Assembly (NCBI RefSeq): GCF_010614725.1 | Contig: NZ_JAAEHL010000002.1 | Location: 1-64,000 of the forward strand | DNA length: 64,000 nt | From: Flavobacterium ajazii | GTDB taxonomy: Bacteria; Bacteroidota; Bacteroidia; Flavobacteriales; Flavobacteriaceae | Direction: 5' to 3' | Shown here: piece by piece, positions 54,770 to 63,454 of the stretch | Layout: every line of letters starts with the position of its first letter | Position numbering within the stretch: position 1 is the first letter of the stretch | The notes under the pieces: model-generated | Database searches by the model: none | What the model saw: only the letters and a program-made list of their open reading frames with translations | What the model was told of the DNA's origin: nothing | Made by a program: the position numbers and the translations under genes

Positions 54770-55180
54770 TTAAACTATTGTCCCGTTTTCTTTTGACAAT
54801 TCTGAGAACAATTCGATTAAATTATGCTCAGGATCTCTAAAATGTACCACTCTAATCCCCCATGCTGTCATGTCTTTTGGCTCGGTTAAAAACTTCACCC
54901 CTCTACTTTGTAATAAATTATAAGTCGTATCAACACTGTCTACTTCTATGATGATAGCCATTTTGTCCTGAAAAGTTTCATTTTTTTCCACTTTTTCATT
55001 GATAGCAAGGTTCATTAATTCTGCTTTAAATAATGCAAGTCCTGAGGAAATACCAATATTAAAACTGGCAAAATTATCTCCCGATTTTCCCCACGTACAT
55101 TCTAATCCAAGGATATCGTTGTAAAAAGTAAAACACTTATCAAAATCATTTACTAAAAGTCTAATGTTGTTAAATTTCAT
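54770..55180 (-). CDS. VOC-superfamily (glyoxalase-fold) protein
   Basis: 136 residues with two beta-alpha-beta-beta-beta modules. It starts MKFNNIRLLVNDFDKCFTFYNDILGLECTW and ends with VHFRDPEHNLIELFSEL, the usual vicinal-oxygen-chelate pattern with a metal-ligand Glu in NLIELF. Members include glyoxalases, dioxygenases and resistance proteins. The substrate cannot be told. It lies 44 bases after the AraC regulator gene on the same strand and may be its target. Confidence 0.85.
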   Translation of the reverse strand: MKFNNIRLLVNDFDKCFTFYNDILGLECTWGKSGDNFASFNIGISSGLALFKAELMNLAINEKVEKNETFQDKMAIIIEVDSVDTTYNLLQSRGVKFLTEPKDMTAWGIRVVHFRDPEHNLIELFSELSKENGTIV

Positions 55181-55224
55181 TTTGCTGTTTTTTATTAATT
55201 TAATATTTAATTATAAATGCAAAA

Positions 55225-55974
55225 CTACTTTTCGATTATCGTTGCCAATTGTAAAAATCGGTCGTTTTTATTTTCAAATAATTCCGTTGGATTGTTTCCT
55301 GTTACTTTTTTCAGGTCTTTTATAAAATGGGACTGGTCAAAATAATTATGTTCGGGATAAACCTTCCCATTCTTAATATGTGTATACGAAGCGTAACATT
55401 TTAAAATCTTACAATATGATTTTAGAGAAACACCAAATCGGCCTTTAAAATAGCGGTTAATTTGCCGGCTTGTCCAAAAGACCTGTTTTGAATAATTTTC
55501 AACTGTTAGTTCTCCATTTGTTTGATACAACAAGGAGAAAAGCTTTTGCTTTCTATTGTCAACTTCTTTTTGACTATCCAAAATCGAAAGCATCCTTTTA
55601 TTCAGTTTATCTGTTACACTTTCTAAATCTTCAAATGAAGTTTTATCTAATTCCCAAAAACTGCTTTCTTTTATTTCTTCACTATCACAAAATGATGCAA
55701 TACTTTGCTGGACAATATAATCGGCTGCCAATAGCTTAAAACGAATTCCAAAAAGCCAGATATTGGGGTCAATGGATATTTCTACTTGTTTTGTCCACAA
55801 ACCTGTTAATGAAATTTCTTCCTGCTTATGATTGTTAAATGACACAATCAGATCAAAACAGCCGTCAGGCAGAATTGTAAAGTCAAGTTTCTCATCTGTC
55901 GAATTATCGAACCACCAATAGTTCTTAACAAAATCATTTAAAGCTATATCCGGCTGAAATTCTTTATAAATCAT
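55225..55974 (-). CDS. AraC-family transcription regulator
   Basis: 249 residues. The N-terminal beta-barrel sensor region (about 1-110; FQPDIALNDFVKNYWWFDNS...LPDGCFDLIVSF...GIRFKLLAADY) is of the DUF6597 type. The C-terminal half carries two helix-turn-helix motifs (WTSRQINRYFKGRFGVSLKSYCKILK, then YFDQSHFIKDLKKVTGNNPTEL). The ligand is unknown. Its ATG overlaps the last 11 bases of the upstream membrane-protein gene, so the two are probably co-translated, and a VOC gene follows. Confidence 0.9.
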   Translation of the reverse strand: MIYKEFQPDIALNDFVKNYWWFDNSTDEKLDFTILPDGCFDLIVSFNNHKQEEISLTGLWTKQVEISIDPNIWLFGIRFKLLAADYIVQQSIASFCDSEEIKESSFWELDKTSFEDLESVTDKLNKRMLSILDSQKEVDNRKQKLFSLLYQTNGELTVENYSKQVFWTSRQINRYFKGRFGVSLKSYCKILKCYASYTHIKNGKVYPEHNYFDQSHFIKDLKKVTGNNPTELFENKNDRFLQLATIIEK

Positions 55975-57067
55975 TTATTTTTTTATCTGTTAGTTTACAA
56001 GATCTGTCTTTGACATACTTATCAATAATATACTGTGTTACGGGCTTTAATGACTTTTTATTCTGTTCGGGATGCATACCATGTGTATTAAAGAACTCTA
56101 CACTATCTCCTATTTTTGCATACCAAATAATTGCTTCTCCGTTTTTAAAAAAAGTAGTGGTATCACACACCTGAATTTTTCTAAGATTAATTATTCTTTC
56201 ATCAAAGGGTTTGACAACATTGTAGGTTCCTATTCCCTGAATTTTTAAATCACAGCTTACTTCTTCATAATGATCGCCCGACCATTGCATGCATTCGTTC
56301 TTTTGTGCAAAGTAATAATAAACTAAAAGACCCAGAAAAGAAAGTATTCCTATTCCAAACCATTTATTCCATTTTATCTCACCGTTCCTTTCTTTTGACT
56401 CATCTTTAAAACCTAAAAATAATTCTACTGGTTTAAGAACTTGTGTTGTTTCAAATTCTTTTAAAACACCTTCTTCTTTAGGAATTCTATTATCTCCGAT
56501 TAATTTGTCTTCTTCATTGAATAGCGCCGTTTTGTCTAAATTTTCTTTCTTCCATGAATTCTCCTCCTCATTTAATTTTTCTCTTTGAATCGAATCTTCT
56601 TTTTTAACTTCGCTTTCAATTTCAGACTCTTGAACTGTTTCTATTTCATCCTTCAAATCATTTTCCTCTTCTGCATTTTTCTGATCATTGGTATAATGCT
56701 TTTTAAACTTCCCAAAAGGTCTAAATTCAAAATCAACTAAAACTGCAGCAAAATTTATAGTATCAATTTTTGCTGGTTTCGTTTCTCCTTTAAAAAATCT
56801 TCCAACTTTTTTAAACTTATCGGTATAAGTAGTTGAAGTATCTTCATTATTTGAATCAAATTTAAATTTAAAAAAATCACTATATGCATTTAAATCATCT
56901 GTGTTTTCATTTGATTTAAAAATCTTCCAACACAAATCTCTCAGGTTAGCTTGAGACGGATTATTCAAATAATTAGAATAAATCCCATCTTTTTCTTTTT
57001 CAAATTTACTTCTAACTGCTTCTTTATAATCATCTTCATTTAAAGTATTGTTATACATAGGCATCAC
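55964..57067 (-). CDS. Single-pass membrane protein, unknown function
   Basis: 367 residues. The N-terminal part (1-230) is cytoplasmic, highly charged and Glu/Lys-rich with coiled-coil tendency (NAEEENDLKDEIETVQESEIES). One transmembrane helix follows (about 238-255; WFGIGILSFLGLLVYYYFA), then a C-terminal domain with conserved-looking cysteines and EFFNTHGMHPEQNKKSLKPVTQYIIDKYV. ATGs at 57067, 57064 and 57058 are all possible starts. I recall the C-terminal motif recurring in flavobacteria, but no function is known. An array of 20-bp-spaced repeats lies directly upstream. Confidence 0.7.
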   Translation of the reverse strand: MMPMYNNTLNEDDYKEAVRSKFEKEKDGIYSNYLNNPSQANLRDLCWKIFKSNENTDDLNAYSDFFKFKFDSNNEDTSTTYTDKFKKVGRFFKGETKPAKIDTINFAAVLVDFEFRPFGKFKKHYTNDQKNAEEENDLKDEIETVQESEIESEVKKEDSIQREKLNEEENSWKKENLDKTALFNEEDKLIGDNRIPKEEGVLKEFETTQVLKPVELFLGFKDESKERNGEIKWNKWFGIGILSFLGLLVYYYFAQKNECMQWSGDHYEEVSCDLKIQGIGTYNVVKPFDERIINLRKIQVCDTTTFFKNGEAIIWYAKIGDSVEFFNTHGMHPEQNKKSLKPVTQYIIDKYVKDRSCKLTDKKINDL

Positions 57068-57425
57068 TTTTTATACTATTTTTTTCAGGACATCATCGGA
57101 TTTTTCCGGACATCTCAAACCTTTATCGGATTTAAATCGACTTTTCAGGACGTCCGGGAATTCCGTATCAATTCAGGTTTACAATGGTTGTTACTTTGCT
57201 TCAACAAAACGAGTTAATACTTTGATCTGCAGGTTAAAACAAAAGTACAAAACTAGTTCAATTAAAAGTGCGGAAAACCGTAAGACGGACTTTATCCGGG
57301 AAGTATAAATAAAATTTTACTGTTCTGCGCACTTCACTTCCCAACCAAAATTAGGTATTGCCAAACAAGATCTGGACAGAATCCGGACAGCAATACCCAT
57401 TTCTAATCTTAAAAAAATTAATAAA
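57068..57425. promoter_or_regulatory. Intergenic region with 20-bp periodic repeats and a hairpin
   Basis: No gene is seen. Four units with a 20-bp period (starting 57081, 57101, 57121, 57141) share TTTTTC(A/C)GGACATC; the third is degenerate. Further on, GCGGAAAACCGTAAGACGG (57280-57298) resembles the CCGTAA element at 60327. GGTATTGC (57354-57361) and GCAATACC (57390-57397) form an inverted repeat around GGACAGAATCCGGAC. The region separates the minus-strand membrane-protein gene from the plus-strand mini-lipoproteins and likely holds both promoters. Confidence 0.55.
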
Positions 57426-57584
57426 ATGAAAAAGATTTTTTTACTGGGAGCGTTTGCGCTATTGACAACTACATTATTTTCTTGTACAGCTGATGAATAT
57501 GAAACTGAGGCTAAAGACACACCTACATATGCAGACGGCCCTGGAGACTTGCCAATAAAAGTTCCGCCACCTCCTACAAAATAA
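57426..57584 (+). CDS. Mini-lipoprotein, copy 1 (52 aa)
   Basis: MKKIFLLGAFALLTTTLFSC is a complete lipoprotein signal (lipobox LFSC, Cys20). The mature part is only about 33 residues: TADEYETEAKDTPTYADGPG followed by a proline-rich end (KVPPPPTK). A close copy follows 57 bases downstream. The acidic, proline-ended mature peptide has no recognised domain. The pair sits just upstream of a TPR kinase/regulator pair. A signalling or structural role is possible, with no direct evidence. Confidence 0.78.
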   Translation: MKKIFLLGAFALLTTTLFSCTADEYETEAKDTPTYADGPGDLPIKVPPPPTK

Positions 57585-57641
57585 TGGTGTGCATGAAAAT
57601 TAATTATTATTTTCAGTGTATAATTTTTAAATCCAAAAAAC

Positions 57642-57824
57642 ATGAAAAATTTATTTTTATTGGGAGCGTTTGCGCTATTGTCTACTACTCTGTTTTCCTG
57701 CACTGCAGATGAATACGAAACTGAAACTGAGGCAAAAAAAACAATTAATCCTATAACGCCAACATACGCAGATGGGCCTGGAGATGATCCGGTAATTCCG
57801 CCACCGCCACCACCAAAATATTAG
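57642..57824 (+). CDS. Mini-lipoprotein, copy 2 (60 aa)
   Basis: MKNLFLLGAFALLSTTLFSC signal with the same lipobox. Mature TADEYETETEAKKTINPITP, then TYADGPGDDPVIPPPPPPKY. It differs from copy 1 by a short insertion and a longer proline run. The shared DNA (GGGAGCGTTTGCGCTATTG and neighbours) shows recent tandem duplication. It precedes the TPR kinase gene by 54 bases. Confidence 0.8.
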   Translation: MKNLFLLGAFALLSTTLFSCTADEYETETEAKKTINPITPTYADGPGDDPVIPPPPPPKY

Positions 57825-57878
57825 TCATTTAATCTTTTAATTTATAATTAATTAGTACATTCGGGGAAAGTAAATTCT

Positions 57879-59573
57879 ATGTTACGATCCCCGTTTTTTT
57901 GTTTCCTCATTTTCCTTTTACTCCTTTCGTGTACGAAAAAAACAACAATTATCCTTAATAAGGAGTCTTTAAAAAAGGAAGCTGTTGACCTAAGGAATAA
58001 AGGAATATCAAGCATGGAGAAAAGAAGCTTTAATACTGCTTTCTACAATTTCAACAAATCGAAAATAATCTTTGAAAAAGTAAAAGACAGTACCAATATT
58101 GTTTATAATCTTATCCAAATGGCTTCCATCCAACAAATCAACGGCGATTATTATGGCAGCAAAGAAACTCTGACAGAAGCATTACCCTATCTTAAAAAAA
58201 AAGACATTTATAGTGCTTCCATCAATAACTTTTTCGGAATTGCTGATAAAGAGCTTTCTCTTTATCGCGATGCTATTTATTATTACAAAGAAGCCATAAA
58301 AGATTGTACAGATGAAATATCAAAACAATCTCCTTTAAATAATATTGCAGTAGTTTACATTCAGCAGAAAGAATACAATAAAGCAGTTCATATTTTAGAA
58401 TATATATTAAACAAAAAAATTATTGATAAAGACCCTGCCAGTAAAGCACGTGTATTAGACAATCTGGGTTTTGCTTATTTTAAAAAAGGGTGGAATGAAA
58501 AAGGACTTATATGGATGGACCAAAGTTTGGAGTTAAATAAAAAAGCCAAAGACCCTTATGGATATATTGAAAGTAATTTGCATCTCTCTGAATATTATTT
58601 AAAAAGAGATGTTAAAAAATCAATTCAATATGCTCAATATGCATATCAAACTGCAACAAAATTTAATAGTATAGACGAACGCTTAAAGGCATTATCATTT
58701 TTAATCTCTAATGGTTCGGGAACTAAATATGCGCAAAAGTATATTATCTTAAACGATAGTATAATTAAGGTAAGAAACAACTATAAAAACAAGTTTGCCA
58801 AAATAAAATATGACTCTAAAAAAGAAAAAGACGAAAACCAGAAACTCCGGTTAGAAAAAGCAGAAAATTTATTAGCGCTTCAAAAAGCAGAATACCAAAG
58901 AATCTTTTTCATAATAGGAATTATTTTCTCGTTCTTTTTAATTGCATATTTAATAAAACGTCATAAAAACAAAACCCGCCTTGTCGAAATAAAAACGGCT
59001 TACGATACCGAAACCAGAATTGCCAAGAATATCCATGATGAATTGGCCAATGATGTTTTTCATGCTATTACTTACACTCAAACCCAATCTTTAACTTCAG
59101 AAAATAACAAGGAAACCTTATTACAAAATCTAGATCATATTTATTCCCGGGTTCGCGGAATATCCAGGGAAAATAGTAATGTTGATACCGGCCCTAATTA
59201 TGCACTCAACTTAAAAGAAATGCTTTCAACTTATAATAGCAGCAGTACCAATGTTATTATTACAAACATTGAAAAGATAAACTGGGACAACATAGATGAT
59301 GAAAAAAAGGTTACCACCCATAGAGTACTTCAGGAATTAATGGTCAATATGAAAAAGCACAGCGAAGCTCCTTTGGTTGCTATTAAGTTTGAAAGTAAAT
59401 CAAATTTAGTGTCTATCAATTATACGGACAACGGAAAAGGCTGTGAAAAATCAAAAATTACAAAAAATGGTTTGCAAAATATGGAAAACCGTATTCTGGC
59501 CATAAAAGGAACAATTACTTTTGATACTGAACCTAATAAAGGTTTTAAAGTAAAAATAACAATGCCTAAATAA
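57879..59573 (+). CDS. TPR sensor histidine kinase with lipobox-like N terminus
   Basis: 564 residues. The N-terminal hydrophobic segment ends FLLLLSC (Cys about 18), so the sensor may be lipid-anchored. A TPR array (about 35-270; AVVYIQQKEYNKAVHILEYIL, ARVLDNLGFAYFKKGWNEKGL) is followed by a coiled segment, a transmembrane helix (about 345-362; IFFIIGIIFSFFLIAYLI) and a kinase core. The H-box is ARIAKNIHDELANDVF-like (TRIAKNIHDELAND) and the HATPase has HRVLQELMVNMKKHSEA, YTDNGKGCE and GLQNMENRI. The regulator gene follows after 6 bases. Confidence 0.9.
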   Translation: MLRSPFFCFLIFLLLLSCTKKTTIILNKESLKKEAVDLRNKGISSMEKRSFNTAFYNFNKSKIIFEKVKDSTNIVYNLIQMASIQQINGDYYGSKETLTEALPYLKKKDIYSASINNFFGIADKELSLYRDAIYYYKEAIKDCTDEISKQSPLNNIAVVYIQQKEYNKAVHILEYILNKKIIDKDPASKARVLDNLGFAYFKKGWNEKGLIWMDQSLELNKKAKDPYGYIESNLHLSEYYLKRDVKKSIQYAQYAYQTATKFNSIDERLKALSFLISNGSGTKYAQKYIILNDSIIKVRNNYKNKFAKIKYDSKKEKDENQKLRLEKAENLLALQKAEYQRIFFIIGIIFSFFLIAYLIKRHKNKTRLVEIKTAYDTETRIAKNIHDELANDVFHAITYTQTQSLTSENNKETLLQNLDHIYSRVRGISRENSNVDTGPNYALNLKEMLSTYNSSSTNVIITNIEKINWDNIDDEKKVTTHRVLQELMVNMKKHSEAPLVAIKFESKSNLVSINYTDNGKGCEKSKITKNGLQNMENRILAIKGTITFDTEPNKGFKVKITMPK

Positions 59574-59579
59574 AAGCCT

Positions 59580-60248
59580 ATGTTTAAAAAAGTAATAATA
59601 GCGGAAGATATTGATGCTATTAATTTAGGAATCCAGGAAGTCTTAAAAGATTTAAATATTGTCAATTTTCAACATTCAAAATTTTGTGACGAAGCATTTT
59701 TGAAAATCCGAAAAGCCATTCAGGACAATGACCCTTACGATTTATTAATCAGTGATCTTTCATTCAAAACAGACCATCGTGAAGTAAAAATTTCAAGTGG
59801 AGACGAGCTAATTCAAAAAGTACGTGAAGTACAGCCCGGTATTAAAATCATAGCCTATTCTGTAGAAGATAAAGGTTTCCGGATTAAATCTCTTTTTGAT
59901 AACATCGGAATTGATGCTTTTGTCCTTAAAGGCTTAAACAGTATCGAAGATCTTAAAAAAGCAATTAACATAATTTCGACTTCAGACCAAAAATTTATTT
60001 CTCCCGAAGTTGCCTCTTCATTGCAGGAAAAGAACAACTACGAAATTGACGATGTTGATATTCAAATTCTAAAACATTTGTCTGCGGGTACTTCACAGGA
60101 TGAAATCATAGAAATTTTTAAAAACTCAAACATTAAACCCAACAGCAAAAGCGCTGTCGAAAAAAGACTGTCTAAACTTAAAGACTTTTTTAAAGCAAAC
60201 AATACCGTTCATCTGGTTTCGATTACAAAAGATATGGGGATAATTTAA
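59580..60248 (+). CDS. Response regulator with C-terminal helix-turn-helix
   Basis: 222 residues. The receiver domain (1-135) has AEDID near the N terminus, the phospho-acceptor Asp in DLLISDLSF and Lys in AFVLKGLNS. The C-terminal part (about 155-222; DVDIQILKHLSAGTSQDEIIEIFKNS...KSAVEKRLSKLKDFF) is a LuxR-like DNA-binding domain of the divergent kind seen with TPR kinases in flavobacteria. Partner of the preceding kinase. Possible binding sites are the related elements near 57280, 60321 and 63456. Confidence 0.9.
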   Translation: MFKKVIIAEDIDAINLGIQEVLKDLNIVNFQHSKFCDEAFLKIRKAIQDNDPYDLLISDLSFKTDHREVKISSGDELIQKVREVQPGIKIIAYSVEDKGFRIKSLFDNIGIDAFVLKGLNSIEDLKKAINIISTSDQKFISPEVASSLQEKNNYEIDDVDIQILKHLSAGTSQDEIIEIFKNSNIKPNSKSAVEKRLSKLKDFFKANNTVHLVSITKDMGII

Positions 60249-60269
60249 TTTCTCCTCATTATATTTTTT

Positions 60270-60292
60270 AAGCTCCTTCGGGGGCTTTTTTT
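60270..60292 (+). terminator. Terminator of the kinase/regulator operon
   Basis: AAGCTCC pairs with GGGGCTT around a TTCG tetraloop, followed by TTTTT. About 20 bases after the regulator stop. Confidence 0.88.
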
Positions 60293-60311
60293 ATGGCTGA
60301 AATTTAAAATT

Positions 60312-60351
60312 CACGGATTATGGTTTTCCGTAAAATATTGATTTAAAACAG
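60312..60351 (+). promoter_or_regulatory. Putative regulator site upstream of the 60402 operon
   Basis: Contains ATGGTTTTCCGTAAAATATT followed by GATTTA. Over 25 bases it matches ACGGATTTCAATAAAATACT-GATTT at 63457-63481 in 20 positions. Both copies lie upstream of genes in the same cluster and shortly after a regulator gene. Confidence 0.45.
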
Positions 60352-60401
60352 GTTTAAGTTTGAATTATCAAAATCAATAACTAATTAAAACTTTTTAAAT
60401 C

Positions 60402-60602
60402 ATGAAAGATTATTACGTAAACAACACTGCTCAATCAAACGGAGACCATGAAGTTCATACCGAAGATTGTATCTATTTACCATCGAACAGAAAATATTTA
60501 GGCGCATTTTCAGATTGTAAATCTGCCGTTACTGAGGCTAAAAAAACTTATTCAAAATCAAATGGCTGTAAAACTTGCTGTCCTGCATGCCATACCAGCT
60601 AA
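60402..60602 (+). CDS. Small Cys/His-rich protein (66 aa)
   Basis: MKDYYVNNTAQSNGDHEVHT is followed by EDCIYLPSNRKYLGAFSDCK, and the end is NGCKTCCPACHTS. Four Cys near the C terminus, plus upstream Cys and His, suggest metal binding or a disulfide knot. Homologues with the HxxxCxxLP...LG...C...A pattern are common in Bacteroidota and unnamed. First gene of a five-gene operon, with 6 bases to the next. Confidence 0.78.
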   Translation: MKDYYVNNTAQSNGDHEVHTEDCIYLPSNRKYLGAFSDCKSAVTEAKKTYSKSNGCKTCCPACHTS

Positions 60603-60608
60603 TCTATC

Positions 60609-60830
60609 ATGGGCTTTCGATTTCAAAAAAGAATTAAGCTTGGAGGCGGACTCGGACTAAATATTAGCAAATCCGGAATTTCTCCGAGCTTAAGAACAAA
60701 AATGGGAACATTTAGCAGTAAAAAATATTCTGTTAAAACCGGAATACCCGGAGTACGATATCAAAGCAGTGGCTGTCTTGTCCTGTTTGTCTTCACTGGA
60801 CTTTTTGCATTTTTAATTTACACACTCTAA
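60609..60830 (+). CDS. DUF4236-domain protein with membrane tail
   Basis: 73 residues. The DUF4236 signature is clear: MGFRFQKRIKLGGGLGLNIS then KSGISPSLRTKMGTFSSKKYSVKTGIPGVRY (1-52). It is followed by one hydrophobic helix (CLVLFVFTGLFAFLIYTL, about 56-73). The family is small, widespread and uncharacterised, often near phage or defence genes. Here it lies 16 bases ahead of a TerB-like gene. Confidence 0.83.
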   Translation: MGFRFQKRIKLGGGLGLNISKSGISPSLRTKMGTFSSKKYSVKTGIPGVRYQSSGCLVLFVFTGLFAFLIYTL

Positions 60831-60846
60831 AATATAACTACTACAC

Positions 60847-61242
60847 ATGATAACACTAGAACTTAAAAGCCATTTTCTAAGATTGTATCAAATGGCATTA
60901 TCAGATGATCACTTTGATGTTTTGGAACTTCAAATGCTCTACCATTTTGCAGATGAAAGAGGAATTCCAAAAGAAGAACTTGACAAACTTTTTTTAAATC
61001 CTGTCAATACCGATTTTATAGTTCCCGAAGCCTTAACTACAAAAATTGAATATCTGTATGATCTGGCAAGAATTATCTGGGCTGACGAAAAAGTAACGGA
61101 TGACGAATTGAATATGCTTAGAAAATATTGCAAAAAATTTGATTTCGTTGAAGAAAACATCAATGATTTGTCTGACTATCTGATTGATTGTGTCCAGAAA
61201 AACATTGGTAAAGAAGAAATTATTAGTCAACTAAACCCTTAA
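60847..61242 (+). CDS. TerB-like helical protein
   Basis: 131 residues, all-helical and acidic. MALSDDHFDVLELQMLYHFADERGIPKEELDKLF, then IWADEKVTDDELNMLRKYCKKFDF, repeats the DD/DE...E pattern of TerB/DjlA-type helical bundles, which may bind metal at membrane-linked complexes. TerB domains occur in tellurite and phage-resistance gene sets. Resemblance is by pattern only. It ends 3 bases before the coiled-coil membrane gene. Confidence 0.68.
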   Translation: MITLELKSHFLRLYQMALSDDHFDVLELQMLYHFADERGIPKEELDKLFLNPVNTDFIVPEALTTKIEYLYDLARIIWADEKVTDDELNMLRKYCKKFDFVEENINDLSDYLIDCVQKNIGKEEIISQLNP

Positions 61243-61245
61243 GCC

Positions 61246-62514
61246 ATGAAAACACTTTCACAATTATTTAGTTTAAAAAAATCTACAGATTCTTCTTCTA
61301 AACTTTTCGAAGAAAATGAAGAAGACAGAGAACAAATCAGAATTACTTATTATCAGAGCGGTTTCGCTGCTTCAATAAAAGCAACGGGCAAACCAATTGT
61401 CCTGAAAGCCTGCTTACAAAACTTATACATGAGTTTTGAAGATCAGTGCCGAAAACAAAAATTAGAGCAGGACAAATTAAAACAGCCTTATCGTGAAGAA
61501 CAGGAAAAGAATCGCACAGAACTCAAAAAGTGTGAAACTGCAATTGGGATTTACGAAAAGAAAGAACAGGATATCAACGAATCTGCTGATTTGATAAAAA
61601 ATGAAATCATCGAAGTAAAACGTAATCCTGACAAATTTGGAATTGAAGATGGCAAAGGATTAAAAGCACAATTTTATATCGGTTTGTTTTTACTGCTTCC
61701 TATCACGCTTTATGTTTTGGTGTTTTATGTTTCTGCATCTTATTCTGCATTTTTTAAAGAATTCTCAAATGATAGTTTAACAGCTGCTATTTTCGACGCC
61801 GATGCCTTAACAAATTCTTTTAAGGCAAGCTGGCTTGAAGGAGTCTTGGTAGTAACAATTCCTTTTGTATTCATGGGATTAGGCTATGTAATTCACATGG
61901 TACAAAAAGGAAAAGGAATTAAAAATGTCTTCAGAATGATTGCTCTTTTTGTCACCACCTTTTTATTTGATGCTTTATTGGCCTATCAAATCGAAAAGAA
62001 GATTTATGAATTCAATAAAACAACAGATTCTGCTCCTTACAACTTAAATATCGCTTTGGGCGAAGCTGAATTTTGGATGATCATTTTTGCTGGTTTTGTA
62101 GTCTATATTATCTGGGGACTTGTTTTTGATTTTGTAATGAAAGAATTTGAAAACATTGATAAAATCAGAGCTTTTATAAGAGGCAAAAAAGAAAATCTGA
62201 TTGATTTAGAAAAACTGAAAGCCGAATACATCAATAAGATAAATGATTTCAAACAGCAGATTGTAACGGCAAACGGAAGGATTTCTGAACTTCAGTCTAA
62301 AATTGATGGATTTGTATTTCCGGTAAAAGAATACCTGCATTATCATCATCAATACAAAGAAGGGTGGTTTCAGGCCATAAATACCGAAATTGCTCTGGCA
62401 CATAAAGAAAAAACAGAACTTCTGGAAAGCTGTGAGCTTCACTCTGAAGAACATCTTAGCAAATTAAACCTGGTCGATCCTGACTTTCAGCATTTGGTAT
62501 ATTCTAAAAACTAA
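61246..62514 (+). CDS. Coiled-coil membrane protein
   Basis: 422 residues. A soluble start is followed by a long coiled coil (about 60-130; RKQKLEQDKLKQPYREEQEK...), four transmembrane helices (about 140-165, 200-222, 230-250 and 275-300) and a second coiled coil (about 310-370). The C-terminal part is polar (HYHHQYKEGWFQAINTEIAL). The symmetric coil-membrane-coil plan suggests a structural or signalling scaffold spanning the inner membrane. I do not recognise a family. Start codon 3 bases after the TerB-like stop, and the VWA-like gene follows after 4 bases. Confidence 0.75.
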   Translation: MKTLSQLFSLKKSTDSSSKLFEENEEDREQIRITYYQSGFAASIKATGKPIVLKACLQNLYMSFEDQCRKQKLEQDKLKQPYREEQEKNRTELKKCETAIGIYEKKEQDINESADLIKNEIIEVKRNPDKFGIEDGKGLKAQFYIGLFLLLPITLYVLVFYVSASYSAFFKEFSNDSLTAAIFDADALTNSFKASWLEGVLVVTIPFVFMGLGYVIHMVQKGKGIKNVFRMIALFVTTFLFDALLAYQIEKKIYEFNKTTDSAPYNLNIALGEAEFWMIIFAGFVVYIIWGLVFDFVMKEFENIDKIRAFIRGKKENLIDLEKLKAEYINKINDFKQQIVTANGRISELQSKIDGFVFPVKEYLHYHHQYKEGWFQAINTEIALAHKEKTELLESCELHSEEHLSKLNLVDPDFQHLVYSKN

Positions 62515-62518
62515 TCCT

Positions 62519-63421
62519 ATGAACACTATTTTGAAAATATTTACCATATCATCATTACTCGTTTTGACATTTTCATGCAAACAGGAACCTGATAAAGATA
62601 CAGAAGAGCTTAGCTCTAAAAATACTAAATCCGAAAATTATAATATTAGTATACTTCTCGATTTATCAGACAGAATTAGTACTGAGAAAAATTCTAACCC
62701 AACAATGGAATATTACCAAAGGGATTTAGGATACATAAAATCAGTTTCTGAAGCTTTTACAGCACATTTAAAATCAAAAAGAATACGCCAGATTGATGAC
62801 AAAATGCAATTATTTTTTAATCCGGAACCTAAAGATTCTGATATTAATTCGATTTCGCAGAAGTTAAAAATTGTTATTGATAAAAATAATGCTTCAAAGG
62901 ATTTACTAAATTCTATCAATGCAAATTATGCTTCACAGACTTCAAAAATATACGAATCAGCCATAAAGGACAACAATTTTATCGGCTCTGATATCTGGAG
63001 TTTTTTTGACACTAAAGTAAAAGACCAGTGCATAGAAAACGATGACCGAAATATCCTGGTTATACTGACGGATGGCTACATCTTTTATGACAATACTATA
63101 ATGAAAGAAGGAAACCGTACATCTTACATTACTCCGGAATTAATTCGAAAGAATGGCTTAAATACCAAAGACTGGGAAAAGAATTTTGAGGGCAAGGATT
63201 TTGGTTTTATTAAAGCCGGTGATGATTTATCTAATCTGGAAGTTTTGGTTTTAGGTATTAATCCGAATCCAAATAATCCTTATGAAGAAAAAGTAATAAA
63301 AGCCTATTGGACAAAATGGTTTACCGAAATGAAAATCAAACATTTTGAAATCAAAAATGCTGATCTGCCTTCAAACATGGAGAAAATCATTAAAGACTTT
63401 ATACTAGAAAAGAAATCCTGA
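62519..63421 (+). CDS. Lipoprotein with von Willebrand factor A-like domain
   Basis: 300 residues. The signal peptide ends in lipobox LTFSC (Cys about 20). The mature domain opens with NISILLDLSDRISTEKNSNP, a D-x-S-x-R/S variant of the MIDAS motif (DxSxS), and continues with NILVILTDGYIFYD, the second metal-binding loop of VWA folds. It probably binds a partner protein at the periplasmic face. Last gene of the tight operon, with a partial HsdR-N-like gene 103 bases later. Confidence 0.78.
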   Translation: MNTILKIFTISSLLVLTFSCKQEPDKDTEELSSKNTKSENYNISILLDLSDRISTEKNSNPTMEYYQRDLGYIKSVSEAFTAHLKSKRIRQIDDKMQLFFNPEPKDSDINSISQKLKIVIDKNNASKDLLNSINANYASQTSKIYESAIKDNNFIGSDIWSFFDTKVKDQCIENDDRNILVILTDGYIFYDNTIMKEGNRTSYITPELIRKNGLNTKDWEKNFEGKDFGFIKAGDDLSNLEVLVLGINPNPNNPYEEKVIKAYWTKWFTEMKIKHFEIKNADLPSNMEKIIKDFILEKKS

Positions 63422-63454
63422 ATCGATTTTATTTAGAAAATAATAAATCAGCCT

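Noticed and set aside
57317..57703. Minus-strand frame of 128 codons over the mini-lipoproteins
   Set aside because: It is antisense to two clear lipoprotein genes with matching signal peptides, and its apparent repeats only mirror their duplication.
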